Of a stretch of DNA of 64,000 bases, positions 41,830 to 52,884 are shown piece after piece (positions within the stretch are counted from its first letter, which is position 1; every line of letters begins with the position of its first letter). Under the pieces are notes generated by a model. That model saw only the letters and a list, made by a program, of their open reading frames with translations. It was not told the origin of the DNA and made no database searches. The stretch is from Colias croceus (taxonomy: Eukaryota; Arthropoda; Insecta; Lepidoptera; Pieridae), in assembly GCF_905220415.1 (NCBI RefSeq), contig NC_059568.1, positions 434,001 through 498,000 on the forward strand, written 5' to 3'. Both the position numbers and the translations under genes were made by a program.

Positions 41830-44608
41830 CTCGTGTTTCGAGTTTATTGTATTTTATTTTAAGTAAATATAGATAAGAAATATCAATTTGAATTGCTTTG
41901 AGACTTTGTATTCAATTTTGACTAATTTAAAGTCTCCAATTTGACTTGCGTTTTTCGTCGATGTAGTTTTTGTAAGGAAGTTGTATGTTGGATAGTTTTA
42001 AACAGTTGTTTTTTTCGTTTATGATATACATAACATGTTTTTCCGTAGATAATGGTACAAGTGTATCAATAACAAATTGAGTATAGATACATTGAACGAA
42101 AACATCACTCAGTGTAAGACATCTATCACACCCACTCGGCTTCATTCCACTATGTTTGCTCATTTGTGATGTAGAGACATCTACTCGCACGAATATAAAA
42201 CCAGAGATTGCGATGCATCTATTATAGAGTGCTTAAAGCAAATAATGGATCTATTCCATATAAATGCACGCTTCTACTACATTCAATTTGGCATAAAGTG
42301 GATTATTTTCTCCGCGTTAGTTCCGGCTGAATGCATCTATTCAATAAAGCTACTTCATTATCGTTTTGCTTGTAAAATAGTTTTAATGCTCCATCTAAGG
42401 GTTTAGTTCTATCCGAGCCAAAATAAACAAAGTTGATTGCACGTTTGAGTATGCACGTTGTAAAAACCCATTTAGAATATTATTACAAGGGATTATAATA
42501 GAGAGAAGATGAGGTGTATAATTTATGTGCCTTGCAAATAAAACGCTGTTAGTATTTCACATTATGTTCTGAGAAGGGTTAGAATGTTTTCCCTATACTC
42601 AGCCTATCAGTTGGTATGACGGGAAGCAAATTGCGACACCTCACCCCTTTATTCACCACTTATGCTTTTCACACGTACGTACCGGTTGTACGTGTACCGA
42701 AATATTAGTAATCTTCGCTCACTCCAATTACCGTAGCTTGTTATTACTTTTCTCTGTGACCATTAAGTACTCTGTCATTCAACGCAAGATTCAACGACTT
42801 CTATTTGCCTTGACAGAATGATCCATCACTATAAAATCCTTAGCCGAATTATAAAATACAATAATTTTAGATTAACCCATCAGAATATAAAGACCAAGCG
42901 TAGTATTAGTGATCTCCCAAAGTTTATAGCTAAGCTCTGGGTTTGTCTACTATATTTATTATCTTGGAGTGTATTTTTTTTTAATTTTGATTATCACTTA
43001 TCCTCTAAACTATAACTAACCTCTTAAGAGCTTATCCCTCTTAATACTGTGACAAAAGTTTGACGATAGTAAATATTTTATTTTCCAGTTAAAATATTTT
43101 TCTTTTGTTAGAATTAATAAATAGTACAAACAGAACAAAATATCAAATCTGTCATATGAAATGGATTTCATATTTATCAAGTTTATTTCTATTATTGCAT
43201 CATACATTTTCTTCCAGTTCAACTCTAATTGTGAGCTTTTAGAGCGACACGAAAGCCATTTTAAATACGGCGAGAGTTTAGCAAAAGAGTAAATAAACCT
43301 TCTTGTTTTAATATTCATGAGGCATACGAGCTGAAGAATATAAATTTTAACTGATGTCGCTTGTTTTAGAATCTTTAACAGTTCGGATTTGAAAGCAATT
43401 TTCGTGGATTTAGCTTAAGCGATGAATAAGTTAGACACATACGAGCGATGTGAAGCAACACATATAAATAATAATATATTACGGGTCGTAGATTTACAAA
43501 GACTAATGAGATTCTTGCTAAATTTGAGGATTAGATCTTGGTAAAACCATTATCTGTTCAGATTCATTTAAATTACCATTCATAATAGTTATAATTCCAA
43601 GTGGTAGTTGCAATTTTTAAAATAAGTTGCATCTAAAAAACTCAATTAGACAGACAAAGCGCTATACTACTAAAAAAATATAGCTCTTCTCGATCTGTTT
43701 TATTCTTTTTTTTATAATATATCCAATATGAAATACGACCTACGCCTTGTCTACGTCGAGCGTCGTAGCTATAACTCCATCCATATATCTTGAGAATTCC
43801 TGCCTCAATAACTTGTCATGATAAATCTTGTGGTTTGAACATGAAACCAGAAACATGTGTAACGAGTGACTTTACTTTTTGGTCGTCTAATATCTCACTT
43901 CTAAGACAAGATATTACAAGCATGTGTTTACAAAATAAGTAATTACTATGAGTATCACGTTCCGTAGTACGCACGTACATTGAAGATTCTTGCTTCTACG
44001 ATTTAGCTGAACATCTACTGTGGGTTCGTATTGTATAAGGTGACGTATGTATATTGTATATTTAGGATAATAAACGTTTTAATTGTGTTTATTAGCTGTC
44101 TCTAGCTGAAATGTATAAGGGTTTTCTTGGATTCGGACTATAGCGCCTCAACTGAAAATGTGCTTACGTTGCGTTTTGGTGCAATTCAATACTTATCATA
44201 TAATTGGTAGTGAATAAATGTAAATAGTGTTATAATTAATATCTTGGTTATTTGAACAGTGGCTGAAATGTTTTTAAGTCAACAATCGTAGCGAATGTAC
44301 ACTTTGTGTATAAATTAGAAACAGTGAACAATTGTTATGCGTAATATATTTACGATACAACTAACTTTAGCACCCAGCTATGCTCCTCTGATAACCATAT
44401 ACTTAGGTACTGTAGGAACTTAGATTTATCTCTTGTTAAAGTTCAGCAGATTTTCGTGTAAGGAAAAGCGTGGTTAAAATGAAATAAGAAGTACCTACTA
44501 TTATATTATTTTCTGTTGCTGTTCTTATAGGATAATTGTAGATGATAGTGAATTAATTATGTTTATTTATTTATTTTTTATTTATTGAAATGTTTTTGTT
44601 TGTTCCAG

Positions 44609-44688
44609 GGTCCGAGTGGAGTACTATGTGAACGAGAACACGTTCAAAGAAAGACTGCAACTATACTTTATAAAGAACCAAAGATCGA
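44609..44688 (+). CDS. slo2: SLO2 potassium channel, coding exon 2
   Basis: Acceptor 'tttgttccag' precedes a G that completes Arg from exon 1. The exon then encodes VRVEYYVNENTFKERLQLYF followed by IKNQRS, nearly identical to the conserved cytosolic segment just before S1 in SLO2/Slack (KCNT) channels. The donor GTAAGT follows; the leftover A joins exon 3 to give Ser. It lies between two very long introns, 22.7 kb and 15.0 kb. Confidence 0.92.
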
Positions 44689-47600
44689 GTAAGTTTTATT
44701 TCTAGTTATAAATTTTAATTTCCTCGCAAAGCGTTTGTAGGATATAGCTGGTTCTTGTGGAAGGATAGCAATTACTGTCTTTGTTATTGTTTTCAATGTT
44801 TTATTATGCAACATTGTTAATATAGTCTGGTGTTGGATTACAATCCGGAATTTTCGTATTCAATAACTTAAATAAAGAGCAACTATGGAGTTTCTTTCCG
44901 GTTCTTCTACGTAGATACTGCTTTCCGAATCGGTGGTAAATGTTAAAAATATGTAATGACTTTTCAAAAGTGCTTCTCGAAGAAGTCTAATTGAATAAAT
45001 AAATGTTTGAGTTTGAGTACAATAGAATAAAATATTAAATAATAAATAAATTCTTTATTTGACAACAAAAAAAATATACATGTATACGCAATTATGAGAT
45101 TACTTACATATAAGGAAAACAAACACCGTAGGTACAATTAATTGCGATATTTGAACAATGTCTCCTATGCTAGGAAATGTTCTGTGTTACAGGAGACATT
45201 TACAAAATACTTCAATTAAAATATGTAAAACATGATGTATTCGTTAAACTATTTCCTCTTTTTTTTATTTCTAAACATTCTATTCACATTATATTGAAAT
45301 ATTTATATTGAAGTATTTATATTGAAATCTAGTGATTCAGAAACTTTTCCACTGCGTCGGGCAGTTTTCTATCTCAAATTAGCGCTCTCCATGGGATCAG
45401 ATCAAAGATTCATTCACGTGTTTATCATTCGAGTGGATTTATGTAAAACGAGATTAAAAAGTGATAATCAGAGTTTTAACCAGAGTTCAACCTTAAAACC
45501 TTCTTAATCAATTAAATGAATAGGTAAATCAAGTCAATGTCCTTAATTACTTATGTATAACGTAAGTAGGTACTTATTAAAAGAAATATTGACTTTTTTT
45601 AAAGATGTACAGGGTTTATTTCTCATAATGCAATAATTACTGAAATCAGCAAGGAAATGCAACCCAGCAGTTATTATGTGAATGCTATAAACCGAATCCA
45701 ACACCGCATCGAGCACGACAATCTTTGAATTAAACTTCCCCTTATAATTAAATTATATCACACGCAATAAAGCACGCCGTAACAAGGTCGGAAATAGAAA
45801 TTAATTATTCGAAGCCGATAAAATAAAGGTAACACCATTGAGGTCTTTGGCAGGCGATATCTCGAGAGTAAATCTCGACTCTCGACGAGGTATTGACACT
45901 TGAGACAAAGAATGGACCCACAAACTTGATGATAACGCATCGCCTCCACTCCGGTGTCATTAACGAAATGCCCCTATTACAGTTTCTAAGTAATTGCCGG
46001 CGTTAAATACACGGCTAGCTAATTAAATGGCGGCCGATGACACGTTTTAAACACGTGTAATCTTAATCGAATTTACATAATGAGTAATTTAACGGAGTGG
46101 TCGTGTATCACGGGGACGTGGAATACAGTTTTTAATACAATTGTTTAGGAATTAAAGGTTGGAATGAACATGAAACGCGATTATTCATGAATTAACTTAA
46201 GTGACGTTTCGCAGAACGTGAGAAAGCGAGGTCGTGAATATAACATTGCATGGTCTAGAATTATCTATTAAACTTAGTGATTAATAAAAGGTTGAATGCA
46301 TATATCTATCTATAAATATTTTTGACGCAGCTACAGCTATGTAGAGCTACGTAGAAATTCTAACACAGTACTCGTGTGACCACGTCTGTTGCTTTTTTAT
46401 GTTTCGTTGTAAAAAGCTGCCAAAACGCGTTATGTAATAAAACAGATGGTTAAATTGAAAATGAATTCGAACAAAATAAATTGTATAAAGTAAAGTGATG
46501 GAAATAGATCGAAGACAATGCTTTTCGTTTAATCTTGCGGTTAAGGTTGGGTTTGCGATTGCACTTTAGCGATTCGCAATGGCAGTTTGCAGATTATTAA
46601 AGTAAATTTACTTTTTCATGGTTAAGAATCGTAGATAATATTATTTGTGAACACATGATAATCGTGTTTCGGTTATAGGATTAATCTACCTAAATAAAGG
46701 AAAACTATTTTTTTTAATTGTTAAATGTGAATCATACCATCCACTAATATATTACCCTAATCCAAAGTTTATTACTATATTTACTGCTATCACTATAACT
46801 TAAGCAATATATTTAAGAGCGAGTCAAATAAATGGTTATTACGAAAACATCTCAAAACATAATAAAAGTTTAGTTTCATTATTTAAACAACGCTTCTTCC
46901 TTGAAACCTTTTATATTTTGTATTGGTATTTTATTGCGTCTATAAATCATTATTGATGGTAGATAACTTCAATATCTACAAGGTGGAAGAAAATATGTGA
47001 GTTCGATTTACATTTCAAATACAACATAAATATTAATAGGTAGGTACTTTTGAAATGTTTATTAGAATTGGTCACAAAAAACCACCGTTGCTTTAAACAA
47101 CGGCAAAACAATTGCGAACAGATTAATTTCTTCAAAATTTCTAACCATTTTTCTTACTTATTTTTCCTACACCTATTTTTATTTAATATATTTTTTGTAT
47201 AATACTTAGTCAAAAACAAAAATAAATATCAAATATTATCTTTATTCATTACAATTTTGGATACATGATGTAAAACACATAAATACCACTAACTACATAC
47301 ATTCACGTTATCCCTTCAGTACTGAACAAAATAATTTCAAGTCACGCTAAAACGTAGAATCATAATACAGATACACTAGGCTAGTCTAACCCGAGGTCAA
47401 CCGTCAACCATCGGATCGTTGTTTGTCCATTTGGCTTTTAATTAAATTGTTCAATCGTATCGTATCTACGTGCACTGCCATCACACGGAATTAAAGATAT
47501 TAAGGCTTTACAACTGATTTCAAACGTTATTAACTTTGTATTTTATTACACTCGTATCAAACGGTTTATAGGTTAATATGTGTGCACTCTGCTGCTAACG

Positions 47601-48240
47601 TTTTAAATCAATTTTAACTTGGAATTGACATGTGATATGATTAGTTTATATTTTCTCTATAGTCTGTGCCTCTACTCTGAGCATACAAATAGAACTTGTA
47701 ATACAAGTTCTGCTAATAATACAGAATGTGTTGCTTTCTCTTAGGCATTTTACAGTACCTACCACGTCAGTATCGCGCGTTGGTTTTCAATGACAGTCGC
47801 TTTTCATTGGCATATTCAACGATTCATAGTTCTCAGACATTGAATGAATATCAAGTTATGAGTCTTCATTGTTATTTACAAGTGACTACCTCAGTCAGAC
47901 GTGTAGAATTGCAGTAGATATCTTCTACGTAAGGTTACCTGAATCATGGGACAATGTTCCAAAATCCACAAAAAATATGTGTATTTTGATATATTTCGTT
48001 ATAATTCTAAGTACAAATACAAAACAATAAGTAAACAATAAACATAACAAGCTATTCGTATCCCGATGTCGAAAGGGCGGGAGATGGCGGCCGGCGGCGG
48101 TGAGACCAGCTTTGTGTCCCGAAAGGGTCGCTGTTCAAACAAGTGAAGCATTCATGCTTGAGATTATGTATGAAAATGTAATGTGACAGCATATATTTGC
48201 CTTTAAAGTTTCAACTGGTATATATGTCGCTGGCAAATTT
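44689..48240 (+). other. slo2 intron 2, left part
   Basis: AT-rich intron. It holds a LINE 3' tail (44873-45021) and, next to it, a stretch starting with an AATAAATAAATTCTTTATTT motif (45040-45240) that looks like the 3' end of another LINE on the minus strand. No exon seen. Confidence 0.45.
44873..45021 (+). mobile_element. LINE 3' end fragment (CR1/Daphne-type tail)
   Basis: Reads 'gagcaactatggagtttctt ... gtggtaaatgttaaaaat ... aaatgtttgagtttgagt'. It is the same family as the minus copy at 18568-18725, with similar length and the same TTTGAG tail. It lies about 185 bases after exon 2. Confidence 0.65.
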
Positions 48241-48491
48241 TATTATTTTACCGTTTACAATTAATGCTCGGCATTTTGTAAAATTCTGACGATTTACTTT
48301 TTCCAAACGTCCACAAAAAGACGGTTGCAACCCGACGGAGCCCCGCTTCGCAGAGATTATATTTCTGTATAGTTAAAAAAAACACGAACCTAACCTAACC
48401 CAACCCCTTATAACCAAACCTGTAAAAATTTCTGATTACGTATTCTCGTCATTTTACATAATGCCGAGCGTTTGTAAACGGCGAAATAATA
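48241..48491. mobile_element. 251-bp inverted-repeat element (MITE-like)
   Basis: Arms 48241-48284 and 48451-48491 pair imperfectly over about 40 bases (tattattt...ccgtttaca...gctcggcatt...gtaaaat). The interior contains 'cctaacctaaccc', which resembles the insect telomere repeat complement but is too short to be telomeric. Confidence 0.55.
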
Positions 48492-48533
48492 GGTACACCT
48501 TTTTGTTTGCCTCATGCCTGCGACATAATATTA

Positions 48534-48570
48534 CAAAAATAAAATAAAAATAAAAATAAAAAAGCCTTTA
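48534..48570 (-). repeat. A/T-rich repeat tail of the RTE element
   Basis: A run of AAAAT units on + (ATTTT on the minus strand) follows a 'gagaaataaaggctttttta' type end, as is typical of RTE-clade LINEs. Confidence 0.65.
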
Positions 48571-48715
48571 TTTCTCTTTTCACAATATAATCTTACATGC
48601 TAAACAATAAGGTAACATTAACTTATTTTAATATACTACACTATAGTTGGACTTATAATTATTAATATAAAAAGAGTTATACATTAATAGATTTAGTGAT
48701 TGTAATATATTATAT

Positions 48716-48952
48716 TCTTAACGATTTTAAATTCAACCTAGAAAGGTCTTATTCCTTACAAAATGACTTTATATGTCTACTTTCAACAATCAAATAATAA
48801 TCGACTCAAAATAATTATTAACACAACTAAGCACAACAATAACGACCGTTACGTCCGAGAGCCGAACGGAAAGTGTGTCAAATCCGCTGTTCAACTCATT
48901 TTTATAAACACCCACTCGGTTCGGGTTGCCAGTTGGGAATTAATTTATAACA
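48716..48952 (-). repeat. 237-bp LTR, left copy
   Basis: Identical to 50287-50523 as far as I can read. An open frame crossing it on + is not a gene. Confidence 0.85.
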
Positions 48953-49019
48953 CGGCCGTTCCTGACAGTGCGGCGTCCTCGACCGCAGCATGACTTCCAC
49001 CACTAGCATCAGATCCATC

Positions 49020-49047
49020 CATCATCGTCATCATCATCATCATCGTC
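49020..49047. repeat. CAT/CGT trinucleotide microsatellite
   Basis: Repeats of 'cat' with 'cgt' interruptions within the internal part of the LTR element. Confidence 0.7.
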
Positions 49048-49352
49048 TTAGCGCTGTCTCAGAAACAAAGGAAAATTGTTAGCGATCAACCTAGTTTCGC
49101 GTTATAGCCTGAAGCGTATATCTTATGCAGGGGAACGAAAAATGACGTTCATCTCTATTTTACCATTACCAGTGCCATGGACGCAAGCGTGCACTCAAGC
49201 GGCCATAAACAAGGTGTATTAAAAAGCAAATACTTATTACAGAATTAGATACCTTCAGACTTAACACGAATATAGATAAAACTCAAAATGTAATACACCG
49301 TCGTAACGGCAGTGGCCAAGTGCTCTCATAAGCGACAACCTGTAAAAAAACA

Positions 49353-49811
49353 GAGACCCATACATTTTGCATGTTCTCTAAGTGGCCTAAACACATTAGC
49401 ACCACAAAAATTTAAAACAGAGAGACCCATACCTTTTGTACGTTCTCTAGTGGTCTATAAACAATAGCACCACAAACTTTCAAAACAGAGACCCATACCT
49501 ATGTATGTCCTCTAGTGGTCTATAAACAATAGCACCACAAACTTTCAAAACAGAGAGACCCATACCTTCGTATGTTCTCTAGTGGTCTATAAACAATAGC
49601 ACCACAATCTTTCAAAACAGAGAGACCCATACCTTCGTATGTTCTCAGTGGTCTATAAACAATAGCACCACAAGCTTTCAAAACGGAGAGACCCATACCC
49701 TCGTATGTTCTCTAAGTGGTCTATAAACAATAGCACCACAAGCTTTCAAAACGGAGAGACCCATACCCTCGTATGTTCTCTAAGTGGTCTATAAACAATA
49801 GCACCACAAAC
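49353..49811. repeat. seven-copy tandem array, unit about 67 bp
   Basis: Units begin with 'gagacccatac' at 49353, 49422, 49488, 49555, 49622, 49688 and 49756. Each later copy contains gtggtctat-aaaca-atagcaccac, which can fold into a small stem with one bulge. The first copy is the most diverged. Confidence 0.85.
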
Positions 49812-50286
49812 ACAAAGTCTTCGACAGCAGCGGTGAGTGGCTACCGTCGATTCTCGTTCGCGCAGGCATCCCGGCGCCGTAGATTGGTTGCAAGCAGCCC
49901 GGAAGCCCGTTGTCAGCAACTGCAGCGGTGCAGTGGATGTGCAGCGCACGTGCCATTGCCAGCGCACAGCACATCGAACCACTGGGAACCCTTGTTGCCT
50001 CCTTCAACACGTAGCATGTTGAGAACTGTCCCATAAGACCTGTTATCATCATAGCAACTAGTTATTTTCTTAACAACTTTGCTTCCCCGACTCGGCCTAA
50101 CCTGACCATGACTAATCAATAACCCCAAGGTACTTAATGACACCCGCTCACTGGACGCAACGGACGTTATTACGCTACGGTTGAGATAATGTTCTTTCAA
50201 CACTGAACAACTGAACTGAACAACAACTAATAAGCACTAAATTTAGATGGCAAACGGTCTAAAACGCGTGGCAATCCCAATTCTGA

Positions 50287-50523
50287 TCTTAACGATTTTA
50301 AATTCAACCTAGAAAGGTCTTATTCCTTACAAAATGACTTTATATGTCTACTTTCAACAATCAAATAATAATCGACTCAAAATAATTATTAACACAACTA
50401 AGCACAACAATAACGACCGTTACGTCCGAGAGCCGAACGGAAAGTGTGTCAAATCCGCTGTTCAACTCATTTTTATAAACACCCACTCGGTTCGGGTTGC
50501 CAGTTGGGAATTAATTTATAACA
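50287..50523 (-). repeat. 237-bp LTR, right copy
   Basis: Would be the 5' LTR in the favoured minus orientation. It is identical to the left copy. Confidence 0.85.
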
Positions 50524-50557
50524 ATATCTAATAAAATGGTAACATAAGAGAACCCCT

Positions 50558-51921
50558 TTATGCAAGGGTGAAGGCCTCCTCCAGACTGTTCCAGTGGTCT
50601 CTATTTTGCGCTTGTGCCATCCACTTTTCGCCAGTTATTTTTGTTATGTCGTCCGCCCAGCGATATAGGGGTCTGCCGTGTTTTCTTTTGCCTTTCGGAC
50701 CAGGCCAAGATGTTAGGCGTATAGTCCAACGGTCGTCCTTCATTCTGGCTATGTGGCCAGCCCAACTCCATTTTAGCTTAAGTGCGTATGAAAGGGCATC
50801 CTTAAATTTAGTTTTGTCTCTTATAGTGGTGTGACGGTGTGACGAATTTTTTGACATTTGCGTATTTTAAGAATGCTCCTTTCCATACTACGCTGACATG
50901 TTGTTAATTTGTTTTTGACTCGTCGGATGAATTTCTATGTTTAACATCCATATGTGAGTAGAGGTAGCAAACAAGAATCCATAACCTTCTTCTTGAGTTT
51001 CAAGGGAAGGTTGCTTTTTAGGATTTCCTTGAAACTCCAGTATCTTTTCCATGAGCTGTTTACCCTTCTCTCTATTTCCCGTTCATTGTTTGTTTTGTCG
51101 AATGATATTTGTTTTCCAAGGTATATGAATGATTCAACATATTCTATGGGTGTACTGGCTAGCTTGATGGGAACGATGCAGTGGTTTGTCATGATTTTTG
51201 TTTTGCTCATGTTGATGTCGAGGCCAACTCTGTTGCTAGACACGTAGAGCTCTGATAACATTTTGTCCAAGTCCTTAGCGTTGTTAGCAATTATTACAAT
51301 ATCATCTGCAAACCTTAGATGACTAATGTAATTTTGTTGTATCTTGACTCCCATTTTTTCCCATTTAAGTTTGCTTATGATCGCTTCCAGTACAGCTGTA
51401 AATAATCGTGGAGACAGTGGATCGCCTTGCCTAACGCCCCTTTTAATTGGAAAGATAGGTCCTGGTTTTTCAAGCATTATCTGGCCAAAGCTGTTTTTAT
51501 ATAGATACTTTAATGTATTTATGTACTTAATTTCCACATTTTGTGCCTGTAGAGTTTCCCAAATTGCGTCATGCGTTATAGTATCGAACGCTTTTTGGTA
51601 GTCGATAAAAGCTAGATACAGTGGCGCCTGGAACTCCTGGTGCTTTTCAATGAGTTGTTCGACAGAGTGGATGTGGTCTGTAGTTGAGAAGCTTCTGCGG
51701 AACCCCGCTTGTTCTATTGGCTGAAAACTGTCTAATGTTTTGCTGACTCGTTTTTCCACTATCGATGAGAAAAGCTTGAAAAGGGTTGGTAGTAGACTGA
51801 TTGGTCGATAATTGTTTATTAGAGTAGGGTCTCCTTTTTTATATAAAAGAATTATTCTACATTCTGACCATTGCTGGGGGGTTATGGATGAATTAATTAT
51901 TAAATTAAAAAGTTGTGTCAA
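50558..51921 (-). pseudogene. RTE-clade reverse transcriptase, C-terminal two parts
   Basis: Two minus-strand frames with a break between 50857 and 50941. The upstream part (50941-51921) shows NYRPISLLPTLFK, QAGFRRSFSTTDH, GVRQGDPLSPRLF and the catalytic FADD. The downstream part (50558-50857) is the RTE-type tail with KWSWAGHIARM and KHGRPLYRWADDI. RTE enzymes use GxRQGDPLSP where Jockey and R1 use GVPQGSxxGP, which separates this from the other LINEs nearby. The frame continues upstream across the Jockey insertion into 54972-55706. Confidence 0.85.
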
Positions 51922-52018
51922 AGGTTTTGCTAGCAGATCGTCGGCGTTTTTTATAGCTTCATTTGAAATTCCATCAGCACCTGGGCATTTATCTATTTTA
52001 AAGCCTTTTTATTGCGCA

Positions 52019-52030
52019 TTTTATTTCGGA
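52019..52030. repeat. 12-bp target site duplication of the Jockey insertion (left)
   Basis: TTTTATTTCGGA at 52019-52030 is repeated at 54960-54971, just after the poly-A. Removing the insertion restores an uninterrupted RTE sequence at this point. Confidence 0.9.
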
Positions 52031-52757
52031 AGCAGTTCCAGTCTGTTTTTCCATTAGTTAAATACGAGCTCTGGGTGTCTCGGATTAAGGCAGTTGAACC
52101 CACAGTCAACACCACTGGTGTGTGATCGGAAGATCCATCTAGGCTTGACTCGGTATAGGTATTCTGTTGACATATACCTTTTGTTATGAAGAAGTCTAGA
52201 AGATCGGGTGTTTTATTTGTGTCTGTGGGCCAATATGTAGGTTCTCCTGTAGACATAGTAAGTAAATGGTTGGCTTCAACACTATTTTTTAATTCCCTGC
52301 CTCTGGGAGTTACCAGTCTCGATCCCCAGTATGAGTGCTTTGCGTTCCAGTCACCGCCAGCTATGAAACGTGCTCCTAATCCTTTGAAGAATTCAGTAAA
52401 CAAATTCTCTTTAATGATATGACGGGGTGGACAGTATATCGCTGAGAGGATAAGTGGTCCAGTTTTATCATTTATCTGTATGGTTGTAGCTTGTAGGTAG
52501 GTGGTTTCACACGGACCGAGAAGACAATGCTTTATGTTATCTCTAATTACTATTGCAGTCCCAGCATGAGCTCCACCGTCAGGGTGCGAAGTGAAATAAA
52601 CACAGTATCCCCGAATGCAAATACGCGATCTTGACGTAGTGTGGGATTCTGATATAAGACAGACGTCGAGCTTGTTAGTTCTCATGATAGTCTCAAGTTC
52701 ATTAGCATTAGGAGCAAGTCCATTGATATTCCACGTGGCAATACGTAAGCAGGTCAT
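52031..52757 (-). pseudogene. Jockey-clade ORF2, endonuclease part (inverted segment)
   Basis: On the minus strand: MTCLRIATWNINGLAPN start, ISESH (about 36-40), GGDWNAKHSYWGS (about 133-145) and SSDHTPVVL (about 210-218) are the standard apurinic-type endonuclease motifs of Jockey elements. Translation then runs into RTE sequence and stops at 51993. The ATG overlaps the stop of the preceding frame as ATGA. It cannot be read together with its reverse transcriptase because the orientations differ. Confidence 0.88.
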
Positions 52758-52875
52758 TTTGAAAATTTTGAAATGAGTGTGGTTATAAGTCCTACAAGAG
52801 AACCTATTTGTTGAATTAAGAGATCCATTTTCTCACTTTGTTTGGCAATTAAATCTTCTAATATGGAATTAGATT
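52754..52875 (-). pseudogene. Jockey-clade ORF1, last ~40 codons
   Basis: Upstream of the endonuclease on the minus strand is an open frame ending LIQQIGSLVGLITTLISKFSK before the ATGA overlap. It is the C-terminal tail of the element's gag-like ORF1; the rest was lost by 5' truncation. Confidence 0.7.
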
Positions 52876-52884
52876 GTTGTACGG

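Larger units (their letters stand above)
35835..44608 (+). other. slo2 intron 1, right part
   Basis: About 8.8 kb of AT-rich intron. I see a 15-bp hairpin (40314-40351) and two CRE palindromes (40612, 41822), but no exon or long repeat I can support. The open frames here are short and lack domains. Confidence 0.45.
48716..50523 (-). mobile_element. non-autonomous LTR retrotransposon in the RTE 3' UTR
   Basis: Two identical 237-bp direct repeats (48716-48952 and 50287-50523) flank 1334 bp without gag or pol frames. ATAT occurs on both outer sides (48712-48715 and 50524-50527), consistent with a 4-bp target duplication. The minus orientation is favoured: the LTR would start TGTTATAA, carry TTTATAAAAA as a TATA box, and be followed inside by 'tcagaattgggattgcc', a possible tRNA-primed site. 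Confidence 0.75.

Noticed and set aside
48390..48402. Possible telomeric repeat tract
   Set aside because: Only two to three units, internal, inside a small inverted-repeat element.
49773..50203. Several frames in the GC-richer internal part of the LTR element
   Set aside because: Overlapping on both strands, with none resembling gag, protease or reverse transcriptase.
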